The notes beneath the pieces are model-generated. The model was not told the DNA's origin, did no database searches, and saw only the letters and a program-made list of their open reading frames with translations. 64,000 bases of DNA from Solen grandis (lineage: Eukaryota > Mollusca > Bivalvia > Adapedonta > Solenidae), in the NCBI GenBank assembly GCA_021229015.1, contig CM037785.1, positions 36,887,850 through 36,951,849 of the forward strand. The letters are read 5' to 3'. A program made the translations under genes and the position numbers. Below, piece by piece: positions 32,544 to 43,429 of this stretch (its first letter is position 1; every line of letters begins with the position of its first letter).

Positions 32544-32645
32544 CATGGTTAAAGTATCCCCACTGGCACTGCGCTCGTGTGTACAATCGAAGCCTTCACC
32601 TTTCTGTTTCTCCACTAACTTGTCACCATCAACTGTGAACACAAC
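32544..32645 (-). CDS. FABP exon 3
   Basis: Acceptor TTCATTCCAG, donor ATG|GTGATT, exactly 34 codons, the usual exon 3 length in this family. Confidence 0.88.
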
Positions 32646-35600
32646 CTGGAATGAAGAAGTAAGCAGTCATTAATATTTCTTAAGATTACTTTAGAGCTGG
32701 GCTTTCTTTTCCGCTTATTTCTTCTTTTAATTTGCATATAAATAAATAAATAAATAAATAAACATTTATGGTGAATGTTACATAATATATTATAGTTATA
32801 TCTATTGCTATAGCAACATGTCTACAAAAAAAAATCTTTTTTTTTTGGAGGGGGGGGGGGGTGTCAGACAACAAAGCTAATAATAATGGGATCAAACGTT
32901 TAGGCCTCCGACGATCCAGAAAAAGGCCAGATGGACACAGGTCACTCCATGTACTGTATCCTGTTCTGTCTTTAGTAACCAATATTACAATTTGTAATTA
33001 CTGGCAGTTTAAAGCCAAGTGTAAAAGTTGAACAAGAATTAATGTATTAATATATTCAAACCTGATCGATAAAGTATTGATGAATCATAGACTGGATAGC
33101 ATGGGTCCCTAACATGTTAATTATTAAGGTTTTCTATTTCGTTATGCTTTACCTTGCATATAAACGATAATCTATTTTCTAAATTTCAAATATATTAACA
33201 TCTGAAAATATGGTTTGCTGATATCAGATGCATATGGCATGGCTAGTGAGATATTTTACTGACCGTTAAAGCCTTTTTTCAAATATTACCGACCTAAATT
33301 GCTCAACCTAAAGGAAGATGTAGCTAAAATACAGAAAAAAATGTCCCAGTCATTTTCGTTTGAGGTGTTATTTTCAATAAAGACAATAAAACAAATGGTA
33401 TGTAATTTGAGGAGATATACATGTGAATTTAAATGTTTTGCCAGGATTTACCTAGTGTATCGAATAGAAATTTGATAAAGTGTACATTGTATATATATTA
33501 TCACAAGAAACACACGCCTAACACATTTTCTCGTTTTCCAATAATGCATCAATTCCATTGGTCGCTTCTTGATTTCAGGAAAGTTTTTAACAAATCAGCA
33601 GTTACTTGCTGTACGACAAAAATCAAGCCATTGGTAACAGAAGTCAGACATTGGTAAAAGGTAAAAAGGAGATTAAATAAGTAATTTAATGAAAATGGTC
33701 ACATTTTTGTTACTGATATCTTAATGCAACCCAACTTTGTTTAACACTCACAGAACAGTATGTGTGTTACCTTTATTTTACGTCCGTCTAATGTGATAGA
33801 GTCGTTCTCTTCTCCGAGAGCAAATTTGAATTCGCGTTCTCCCATTGCCGTCGACGTTGTCATCACCCAATTGCTTCCGTCGGCAGCAAATGCCTGTGTC
33901 ATCCCGGATCCGTCGGATAAATATTTATGGGCATCTTGTCTCTTGTCGTCGGATACACCTTAAAATATACATCGTAAAATAAAAAGAAGGATTTGAGAAT
34001 GACTCTATAGAAAACAAGAACATACGAAGATACGCTAACAAACAGTCCAGTTTTTTTTTGAAATTTAAATACTTTCAATATAAATACTTATATACATGTT
34101 TATTAGCTTAATATGTATATTCATACTACATGTTAATTCATAATAGCAAAATAGTTTCATTTACACCATTAGAAAGGTGTTTTTTTCCCCTGGTTGTGGA
34201 TGGGTGGGGGTAACAATAAATGGTTGGGGTTAACAAAAATGGGTGGGTGGGTCGGGTAACAATAAATGGGTGGGTGTGCGGGGTAACAATAAATGGGTGG
34301 GTGGTTGTTGGGGGGGGGGTTAACAATAAATGGGTGAATAATAAATGGGTGGTTTGAGGCTAACAATAACAGAACAACGATTACACATTTTCATTTTAAG
34401 ACTGCCTGTCTTTGAGTGATTTCGTAGATGCAAGGGATTTAAAGAAGTACTGGCATTTATTTTAATTGCAAATTTCTAATGCAAGACCTACTTAGGCCAT
34501 AAAAGCGCCCCGGTTCATTTGAATTCCACCTGTATGCCAGATTTCATACAAAAGACAGAAATTTCAAAAATTGAAAGTGCTTCCATTTAAATTAAAGACG
34601 TGAGGAAAAGATAATACTACTAAATTATATAAATTATATATATAGTAAATACATCTTCGATTCTTTACGTAAAGGAAGCCCGATTACATATACTATGACA
34701 GGTGATAAATTATTTATTCTTCTAAAATAAATCACTTAAAATACATTTCAATTATGTTTTATTTACATACATTAACATTAAAGTAAAATTATACTAGTAA
34801 TGTGTTATACCGAGAAGATGAAAATGCACTTCTGACAGACGGTGAATTGTAAGAACTACACGCATCATGAATCATCCTACACGTGAATTACTATTATTCT
34901 AACATTTATTGCTGCCATAATGACGCCCTTGTCGAGCGATTCGCATTGTTTTTGCTTAACCCTCCACAGGATCTGTTACGCAGTGTACTATCCAGTCGTC
35001 GTTTTATTACCACCAGGAAAGTACATCCAATCTTGCACAGGTATTACCAACACCCTCGGATGTTTGTTACATGCCAGACCCTCAGAGTAATTGAGCTTTT
35101 AATATTTATTTATACACATGGTTTTGGTTACTTTTCAATGTTGAAGAATTAAATTAACACGGTTTCTCTTCTTCGCATCTGTTTTTAACCAGTGGTTGGG
35201 GTATACCACAAGTAACTCCTTCTCTACATAAAACATAGCTCTCTTTGATACTAATGTACTGTTTGGCAGAGACTGTATCGCTAGGCGAGCTAGTATTTCA
35301 CTTGGGATGGTTTAATGATATACACTTTCGTGTACCCGGTTCCACAGAGTGAGTAAAATCCAAAAAGTCAGTCGGTATATATCTCTCGCATATCTATAAC
35401 AACTTCCGCATACCAGATTTCAGGTGGTGGATAAATGACAAATGTACGTCACGGCAAAACGAGGATTCACGAGACTTTAAGTTGGTGAATATCCCGAGAT
35501 TGGAGAAAAATAAAAAAAAAATAAAAAAAATAAAGACATTTAGTTTACTGTTTTTTACAATCCTTACATATGTTCTTAGCCGATGCCGGTGTTTAGTCTG

Positions 35601-37687
35601 ATTGATAAGGAGCCCGGCCAATGCCTAAGTGCTACGGATTCTGAAATTCCAGGCGATGCATTCCACATAGCAAAACAAATTCATTCTTTGGTATAAGAAT
35701 GTTGAATGATAAAAGTAGTTCGGCAAAACGTGAGTGTGTGTTTATGTATGATGGCAGTATTTACATATGAAAATTTATAAACTTTAAGAATTATCCAAAT
35801 TTGTTTTGAATCCGTGACTTCAACAACAACAATAACGGCAATTTACCGGCACTACATTGTCAATCTTAATAAATTCTAGAACGATGGAGTGCCTCATCGC
35901 TAATTTAGTGCAACCTTTACCTCTTGGATACTCAAATACATCATTTCCTTTCCATATCAGATACCGCTAGGGCCTAAATCGACTCAATACTCGACCTGGC
36001 CTGGCATGGCATTGTTATAATGTTGACCGCTCTTCTTTAATAACTGAATGAGAAACTCACGCGCATCCTGACGTCATCACAAGTTGTCTCCGAAGGTCAC
36101 CTCTGATTTTTGGAACTTTTTGCATCACTTAAGTCATCTTTTATAACAATGTTAACTGTTACCGAATGCTCGTGGCATAGTTTAAGTCATTCTAAGATAA
36201 TTCCGGAGATCAGCGATGTAAATACGATTTATTTATATGCAGGCACTTTTTACTAATCGCAAGTTATAACAATGAAGATACGACTTACTGTAAAGTATTC
36301 GATATAAAGTGTTTTACTGTTGCCTTTTTTCATTCCTTTGCTACAGAAGTGGTCTATGGTTTTGCTAACAAGCATGTAGAAAATGTAAGTTCGTTCTATT
36401 TCTACAAGCAAACAGTTCAGTTCTGCAGTGCATGATGGGTCCGATTTTAATCATATTAACTCTTCTATAGTGGCCTTAACATGAGAAGGCCCCTGGGCGA
36501 ACTGGTTGAATAGGATTGTAACTGGTGTTGTTATTAATGATAACATGAAACCACAAACGAGCAAAACTTCTCAGATTGCTACGGCTGGAATATTTACGGG
36601 CGTTCTCCAATAACATATATACATTAAGTTACACATGATATTTTTTTTTTTTATTATCTACATGTATAATTTATAGATTCTATTCACGCTTATGAACCAA
36701 ATTATTTTTTAATTTAAAAATACGTGCACGTTTGTCAATACGTATCACATACAAGAATAAAAATATCCATGAAATGCATGGATGCATTTTTTTCTCTTGT
36801 GCATTATATATATGATAAGTACAGACACTGTAAAATCATTTTTTGTTGGCTTTTAACTTCGCGGGTTTTCTTAAAGCACTCCTACACAAGTACATTTCCG
36901 CATTGAATTTTATTTTATCTTTATCTTTAAGTACAGAAAAAATAGTTCCAGGAAAAAGACTTGCCTTAAAATGTTATATTTGTAAATAATAACATTTAAA
37001 ATAAATTAATAATGCAATACAGACGGAATAACACAATTATCAATTACTACATGTATTACAATATCGACGATTGTTACATTAAACCGGAAACAAGACTTAA
37101 ATTAATTACTGACATAAATAAAAGTTATACTTTGTTCGTGAAATAGTATATATTTATTTTACGTTTCAAATACATTACCGTGATTATTTATTCATTACGC
37201 AACTTCTCTTGCTTCCGGTAAATGTACCAATCCTCTTTTTCTGTGTCGTTTCACTGATAATTGTATTATTCCGCCTTCATTGTATTTTTTTTAACACGAT
37301 AACTGTTTAACCGGTTGACTTCTCGTTTTCTGTTACACGGATACACAAACATATGAATGACATATGTGCTTAGAAAGATCAATTTGTATAATTTGATTGA
37401 AATTAAAAGGACATAATGATACTTTTCAATACATTGCCGATAATGGTAGATAAGTAGAAGCGGAATAATAAAAAAAAGTCCGACATGATGTTATCCTGAC
37501 TTTTTCAGTTTGAATCTTAAGACAATAATGGAATATTAATATGAAACAATTTTATACAGCAAATGTATTTTTATGATAAAAAATCAAAGAAATCGATAAA
37601 AAATCTTGAACACATACCGATTGCTTTCATATATTCGTCAAAATTTTCAGACTTAGAAATTTTCCATTTTCCAATTACACTTGCCAT
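32544..37687 (-). CDS. fatty-acid-binding protein (FABP), exons 1-3, last exon not found
   Basis: Cytosolic lipid chaperone of the FABP/CRABP family: a ten-strand barrel that carries fatty acids or retinoids. Exons on the minus strand: 37687-37618 (70 nt), 33958-33771 (188 nt), 32645-32544 (102 nt), joined at the family's canonical positions (after the 24th codon's first base, then phase 0, then after 34 more codons). Exon 1 reads MASVIGKWKISKSENFDEYM plus KAIG, the family signature (G-x-W-x-x-x-x-S-E-N-F-D-x-Y). Exon 2 includes MTQAFAADGSNWVMTTSTA, rather divergent, and is 15 nt longer than usual. Exon 3 reads VVFTVDGDKLVEKQKGEG...SGDTLTM. The first 120 of about 135 residues are accounted for; the final exon (about 17 codons with an Arg-x-Tyr/Phe ending) was not recognised to the left. 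Upstream is a TATA box. Confidence 0.9.
33771..33958 (-). CDS. FABP exon 2
   Basis: Acceptor TATTTTAAG, donor AAG|GTAACA. Starts at phase 1 and ends at phase 0, as exon 2 does in this family. Encodes GVSDDKRQDAHKYLSDGSG and ends FKFALGEENDSITLDGRKIK. The start lacks the usual VGFATRQ motif. Confidence 0.87.
34190..34375 (+). repeat. G-rich tandem repeat with G-quadruplex motif (FABP intron 1)
   Basis: Units of GGGT(GGGT)n...TAACAATAAAT repeat about six times. GGGTGGGTGGGTCGGG at 34241-34256 fits a four-tract G-quadruplex with 1-2 nt loops. On the FABP sense strand it is C-rich. Confidence 0.82.
34380..37610. other. FABP intron 1, no other feature
   Basis: AT-rich intron sequence. The 89-codon frame at 34883-35152 and others show no domain. 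Confidence 0.5.
37618..37687 (-). CDS. FABP exon 1 (proximal copy)
   Basis: ATG at 37687-37685; donor ATCG|GTATGT; 23 codons plus one base. The twin at 44839-44908 has the same length and phase. Confidence 0.92.
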
Positions 37688-37786
37688 TTTAAGATAACGT
37701 TTTGTACAGGTTAGTTAATTCTGAAACCTTTCTCTATAGAGAGGGTGATGAACACACACTGCCCAGATGTCTGGAAACATTCGGGC

Positions 37787-37793
37787 TTTTATA
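37787..37793 (-). promoter_or_regulatory. TATA box of the FABP gene
   Basis: GGTATAAAAGCCC on the minus strand, 100 bp upstream of the ATG; transcription would start near 37757-37762, giving a short 5' UTR of about 70 nt. Confidence 0.7.
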
Positions 37794-37898
37794 CCAGGCT
37801 TACCCATGTGGAACTCTTTAGAAGTGAGTCTTTCAGTTCCTAAGTATGGGGTTCAGTTTGGGCCACAAAGAACAGCTGCAATATCACTCGTACATATT

Positions 37899-37995
37899 CG
37901 GAAATCCCCGGCTCAGCCCGATAATAACCGAGTTGATCCAAATCGTTTTTCAATCGTTTTTACATGGCAATCCACGGTCCAATCTGGTAGAAATC
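37899..37995. repeat. two degenerate GGCAATCCCCGG motif copies
   Basis: CGGAAATCCCCGGCTCAGCC at 37899 and TGGCAATCCACGGTCCAATC at 37965 followed by TGGTAGA; related to the pair at 32084-32260. Located 100-300 bp upstream of the FABP TATA box. Confidence 0.5.
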
Positions 37996-38059
37996 GCTAG
38001 ATGATACGGATATACTATCAAAATAATGTTATTAAGATGATAATTTATATCAACTTATT

Positions 38060-38172
38060 AATGCATTTGAATATTACGTATATTAGGATTTGTGGAACGC
38101 ATTTCTTCCTATATTAAGAATTTATACATTACATATAGAGGCTAAGGATTGTGGGCGGAACTCGAACCAGAT
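38060..38172. mobile_element. MITE right-end fragment, GGAATTCCACC family
   Basis: ATATTAAGAATTTATACATT, then GGCTAAGGATTGTGGGCGGA and ACTCGAACC, follow the right-end order of the elements at 10428 and 17846. No left end was found. Confidence 0.45.
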
Positions 38173-39285
38173 CTGTTCATTCGCCATTAAGATGATATGC
38201 CGATGAATTAACCCACGAAGAAAGGCTGTGAATTTTAAGGAGACATTACATAGAGGCCAATAGTATAATAAACAAATTGTCTGGTTTAGAAAATCCGGTA
38301 GCATAGCGACTGGGATTGAAAGTATAATTTGTATCAGAAAACAATTTCAGCTTCTGTGGCTTGTTTACAATATGGACTCAACTTCTGGTTAATTCCAGTA
38401 TTTAGTGGGAGAAAATAAGACAGCGATGTATTTAATATTTTAATGGCCAGGTTTGTAGTTGCTGTATGAAATAGCTTTGATACTGATTGAGAGGACCCAG
38501 TGCAACCTTTAGACATACTGAGAAGTGGCCATGTCAGTTGGCAAGAAGCTAGCAGGTTAATTTTTACTACAGTTTGGGTTAAGTTTACCATCACGAGATA
38601 GTGGTTCTTACGGGGCACCGTAGCCTCGGTATCGGAATCAGGAATGTTTGTTGATAATTCCTGAAGTGATGAAAGAATATACTTCGCTCGGAGGCTCTAC
38701 CGGGTCTGTTCCCGGAATGAAGGAGAACAAACGCCTGAACACGACTACGGGAATGATTAAACGTTTTTGCATTAGTATACTCGTTCATGAATGAAGTTAT
38801 CAACATTAATTAATAAGCGCTTGATGATAAAACATGGGTTTTCGGGATGGGTTATGCCTGATATTCTAAACAAGGATTTTCTTTCTAATACAATAAGTGC
38901 AATAAGTGTAGATGTTTTCATATAAATTTAATTTGCCAACGTCTGTATTAATTCAGAAATATATTTTGTTGTAATTTCATACAAGCATGTTATTTGGTAC
39001 AAGTTATGCAGCAGTATTAAGATCCTCTGTTTTCTAAATTAAGAAAAGTATACTCATTTTTTTCAACACAAATTTCACTCCTTTACTTCAACTTTACTTT
39101 AATAATACAATGAAATCACTAGTATTTCATTATGTATGTTGAACGTCTAATTTTGTATATTTTCAATTGAACGTCAATCAACTTCGCATTACAAAACTTT
39201 GAAACCGGAAGTTGATATTACCGTTCTGCAAGAACGATAACTCTTACACTCATAGAGTGAATTCGTTTCGTGGATTCTATGTTAT
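38173..39285. other. intergenic DNA, nothing recognised
   Basis: No domain or repeat family recognised. The 94-codon minus-strand frame at 38334-38618 is intact but unlike anything I know. Confidence 0.4.
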
Positions 39286-39289
39286 AGTT

Positions 39290-39384
39290 AGTGTTTATTA
39301 AGAGAGAATTTAACAGTTAAGAAGCCAGAACGAGCGTAGCGAGTGACGGCTTCTTAACTGTTAAATTCTCTCTTAATAAACACT
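39290..39384. repeat. perfect 37-bp inverted repeat (fold-back element)
   Basis: Left arm 39290-39326 (begins AGTGTTTATTAAGAGAG) and right arm 39348-39384 are perfect complements around a 21-nt loop containing ACGAGCGTAGCGAGTGA. Partial symmetry extends a few bases further out. Confidence 0.93.
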
Positions 39385-39835
39385 GACTAACTTAGAGTTT
39401 GACCCGCCCTATTACTGCGTCACACTGCTATATTAGGTGATGGCGCCAAAATATTGTTACGTCAGCGTGTTGTTAAGTATTTACACACGTACACGTGCTT
39501 TCCAAATATGGATGTAACACATAAATTTCGCGCGTTTTTTTTTTTCACCGTCGGCTCATTTCTTTTTCAGATTTCAATAATGAAGCATGGAAATTTAATT
39601 TGAGCGATGACTGTTTTTTATTTATTTATTTTATTTTTATTAGTTAAGACATCAGTACACAGCAACTGATTGACGTTAAGAACGACATATATGGATAATA
39701 ATCGTAGATCTATAGAATAGCCTCTGTCAGCGGAAGATATCAAGGCTAGGATTACTCTGGAAATACCAAACCAAACGAGTTCATGTATGGTCTGTAAATT
39801 GTTTATGAGCGTTATTTGTATTTACCAAAGTCGTA

Positions 39836-40086
39836 GGGGCCGCCGTGGCCGGAGCGGTTACAGTCGTGGACTACAAATCTCTCAGCCCCTCACCGCTGTG
39901 GGTTCGAATCCCGGTAGGGACTTCGGATTTTTCATGTAAGGAAGCCTTCAAGCTGGCTTTCGGTAGGTCGGTGGCTCTACCCGGGTACCTCTGTGTACTC
40001 GGGGTCTTCCTCTATCTGTAATTAGCTGGACGTCGCTATATCATTGTAATATTATCGCAGTGACGGTAAACCCCAATACAACAACA
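39836..40086 (+). mobile_element. SINE family B, complete copy with target duplication
   Basis: Head GGGCCGCCGTGGCCGGAGCG, B box GGGTTCGAATCCC, then GGAAGCCTTCAAGCTGGC, GTAGGTCGGTGGCTCTACCC, TAATTAGCTGGACGTCGC and a CAACAA tail. ACCAAAGTCGTA flanks it exactly on both sides (39824-39835 and 40087-40098): a 12-bp target-site duplication fixing a 251-bp element. Confidence 0.92.
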
Positions 40087-40126
40087 ACCAAAGTCGTAAA
40101 AATAGGTTCTGGTTATAGCTCTTTTG

Positions 40127-40320
40127 CTTGGCGCTCAGCATAATAAGGGTAGTTCCAGGACTGGTTGGCCCGGTGTCAGAATAATGTAATTGGTCGTGGT
40201 ATCATGCCAACTGTCTACGGCGTGATACTGTGCAGTGTGACAGCACTACATCTGTCTCAAATAGACATCGTCTTCAAATGACTTAAATACTGTCGATGGA
40301 ACGTTAAACATAATAAAAAA
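40127..40320 (+). mobile_element. SINE family C body and tail
   Basis: GCTTGGCGCTCAGCATAATA, GGTAGTTCCAGGACTGGTTG, GTCTACGGCGTGATACTG, then ATGACTTAAATACTGTCGAT and GGAACGTTAAAC. The tail is shared with family B; the head is missing. Confidence 0.78.
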
Positions 40321-40859
40321 AATATTCTTGTATTTTAATGTTTAATTTAGCATAGGAGTCCGTTTGGATTGAGCTGGTAATCATCATTTTGCGAAAATAT
40401 TTCCGAAGCTCTTCATTCTATATAAACATGATTATTTAAGCAACTTTACTCAATGTTTACAAATGACTTCAACACGCGCCAGTGTGGAATTAAATGATAA
40501 GCACACCTCATGTGTAGGGATCGGTGTAGTAAACACTGCCATATATTGCTTTCACGTGAATAGGGCGGAGCAAAATTTGAAATAATGACATGCGCAGTTC
40601 GCCGTAAACTCTTAACAGTTTAATCTCAGTTAAGAAGACAAGTCTCGCAAAATCCCGAACTCTTAACAAATTAAATCGACCAGGAATTTGAAATTTCGGG
40701 CTCACTGATTGGATAGAAATTGCGGGCAAACTCTAAATCCAGAGAAAATTAACAATTTTACTGTCTCAGCGGTTTAACTTACGTTTCGAATACGTTTTCC
40801 GGTCCCTTTACAATAAAAGTACTGCTAAAATCACCAGAGCGTTTTAGCGTAGAATTTGC

Positions 40860-41035
40860 AAGAGGAAAGCCTGTCTTAAACGGTCAGCCAACTGAACAGA
40901 GAAAGTGATCGCTTAACAAAGATAACCGTTAAAATAAGGTTAAACATAAAACAAAATGCTAAAGTTTGATTATATTAAAACTTGCCGCTAAATGCACGTT
41001 GACCGCTTAATACAGGTGACCGCTAAAGAATATCC
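40860..41035. repeat. degenerate GACCGCTTAATACAGGT repeats
   Basis: Repeats of GACCGCTTAATACAGGT-like units, the same family as 22540-22990; a short trace also sits near 53811-53850 (CTGAATACAGGTGGCTGCC). Confidence 0.65.
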
Positions 41036-41275
41036 AAGTGTATTTTATATGACCATAAAACTGCGGCTAACTTGTTGCTCAATTTTATCAGAAAACTTTA
41101 ACTCACACATGTTTGAAAAGTTGGCAAACGCGACATAACAGATGTTTCTGAACTTAGACTTATTGACGTTGAAAGATGTTTCTGTATTTCGCCTAACCGG
41201 TTGCGCAAACAAAGAGGATGGCGGTCTACAGAGATTGCAGTAAACCTCGGCTGACTTATTCAACAGGCACGTCTT

Positions 41276-41470
41276 ACAGTAAACTGGTCGAGTGGTTAGA
41301 GTTTCTACCTTGTGCACAGGAAGTTGGTGAATCGATCTTCAACAGTGGAGGGTCTCTTTATATAGTCGTAAAGAAACCCTGGGCCATGTCACAAAGAATG
41401 CCATTAAAATTAGACGTTTATGACACCCTTGCTTGGCGCAAGGGGTTTATAAAAGCAATATTCGTTTACA
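41276..41470 (+). mobile_element. degenerate tRNA-derived SINE (family C-like)
   Basis: CTGGTCGAGTGGTTAGAG is an A-box head and GGTGAATCGATC a poor B box; CTTGCTTGGCGCAAGG downstream matches the family C block. A CAGGGTCTCT-type hairpin lies within it (41349-41380). Confidence 0.55.
41349..41380. repeat. CAGGGTCTCT hairpin, copy 3
   Basis: AGGGTCTCTTT and AAAGAAACCCT pair with one mismatch around a short TATATAG loop. Confidence 0.6.
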
Positions 41471-41634
41471 GGCCTGAAACATGTGTATCCATGTGATTTT
41501 TTTTGTTTTTTTGCAACTTAAATAAGGTTTGATATGGAAGTAAAGGTAACAAAATGATTAAGATAATGTTGATGAGACATTAATTCAAACACGGACAAGA
41601 AGAAACTACGTCTAACCGCTTATTAAGAATGACC

Positions 41635-41822
41635 AATGGCACCGTGGTCCAGTGATAATGTGCATGACTGCGGTACCGAAGGTTGTGGGTTGTGTGCCCG
41701 TTTGATACATTGATTTGCTATATGCCCCTCCAAGGCATGAAATACTGGTCCAACCCAGGAACCGTCAACAGGGATCAGCACTATTTCACAATTGACGTAA
41801 AAAAGATAAGTTTTAAATGAAG
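41635..41822 (+). mobile_element. SINE family A copy
   Basis: Head GGCACCGTGGTCCAGTGATA, decayed B box GTGGGTTGTGTGCCC, then GAAATACTGGTCCAACCCAG and GAACCGTCAACAGGGAT. Confidence 0.82.
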
Positions 41823-42411
41823 AATTGTTAACCGGTAGATTGGAGCTGGGACAGCTCATTCAATATACACGAAGACAACACTACACGTAACATATTCTAA
41901 AATATAGATGCAGGAGAAAACCATTACATGAACACTGACCTATATCTACCCCCTGTAATAACAGATAGGTGTTGTGTTTTATAAATTCTATCAAGTTAAT
42001 GTGCTGCATTAACAGATAAATTACATCGTTTATTTTGATAGCTGAACGAGTTACGGTTTTCTTGTCTCCAAATGGAAGATTTTAATAGCATCCTGCTGTT
42101 AATTTCAATGGTATTCTCTGTGAATATTGAAATAATTTCTAGTTTAAATATCTTCTGTATGAATATTCATTAAAACAAACAAACAAACAAAAACGAAAAA
42201 CGTACATTTTCAGTTATCTGCAAAATAATTAAAGCCAAACCTAAAGCCAGTTATGGAAGGTTTGATAGAAAGTTACTGCCTTAGCCAAAATTGCTTTTTA
42301 AATGGAAATCAATGAGTTAATCAATTGTGGCCAGTTTATGGAACCTTAATGCTGGCTGTTTAGAAAGACTGGCTGCTTTGTTTATGTGCCCACTGAAACA
42401 GGTTAAAATTC

Positions 42412-42450
42412 GCGTCGTGGTTCAGTGGTAATGTCAGATTCAAATGCTAT
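42412..42450 (+). mobile_element. SINE family A head fragment
   Basis: TTCGCGTCGTGGTTCAGTGG resembles the A-box head; the rest is lost. Confidence 0.4.
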
Positions 42451-43156
42451 TGTGTGATAGCATAGAACGTAAGTCAACCATCAAAAATACGTCATAAAGG
42501 AATAACCTTTGTCTAAGTTGTGAGAACCTTACCACTGCATTTAAAGTCATATGTGATATTAAACCGGCTTAGTCATTAGTCAACGCAATATTAAATTTTA
42601 AGGAAAATGATAACATGTTATATTCTACGATGAAATATATGACTTATCATTAAAGGATATTTTACAGTCTTTCAACCAAATGCGTTACTTTTTGATATTC
42701 TTTCCAAGAGAGGACGTCAATAATTAGGCATTCTTTTTTTTTGCAAGTCCATGGATTTACATTAAACCACATTCCACAAATATCCCAAGGCCCATACATA
42801 GTTCAGAATAAGTCACAATCAAACATGTGTTGCATACCATGCGACAATCTTTATTCTTTCTTTCGATGCATCTAGCGAAGGCAGTCGCAATGTAATTGCA
42901 ACTTCACACAGAAATGCCAGCCCATATATTAGCCGAACTTGCGTTTTCCAATAATTTAATAAATATATAGTGTGGCTAGATTAAATATACGGGTTGTTTC
43001 TGAAACGCGATTACTTTTCAATTATCTTTTAACATTTTAGCACTTATATATATAAGTGTTCAATTTCATTTGAAAATCTACTGCAATTCCGAATTCATAG
43101 TCTTAAACAATAAACAATCTTTCTCATCTTAATTGATGAATAACGAAATCCTGATA

Positions 43157-43425
43157 CACCGGTCTCGGTGGCTGAATGATTAGAGCGTCCGCCACGTAAC
43201 CAGAAGGTCGCAGGTACAATCCCAGACCTAGACATACCAGTCGTTACTATGGTGCTGATACATATTCTTTGTGCGTAGCGCTCAGCATATAAGGTAGTTC
43301 CAGGAATGGTTGGCCCAGTGTCAGGATAAAGTAACTCTGTGTTATATCATGCCACTTGTCCCCAGTGTATACAATAGTCCTCAAATATTGAAATACTGTT
43401 GGCGGGACAAGCAAAACCTGATCAG
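43157..43425 (+). mobile_element. SINE family C, near-complete copy
   Basis: Head CCGGTCTCGGTGGCTGAATG, ATTAGAGCGTCCGCC, decayed B box AGGTACAATCCC, then GCGCTCAGCATATAAGG, TCCAGGAATGGTTGGCCCAG, GCCACTTGTCC and tail TTGAAATACTGTTGGCGGGA. The only family C copy here with a recognisable tRNA head. Confidence 0.8.
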
Positions 43426-43429
43426 CATA

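Noticed and set aside
32404..32642. Frames reading through FABP exon 3 into SLSLSLSL
   Set aside because: Read-through of the donor into the (CT)n tract; the real exon ends at 32544.
38334..38618. 94-codon intact minus-strand frame
   Set aside because: No recognisable domain, no neighbouring exons and no promoter; kept only as unexplained sequence.
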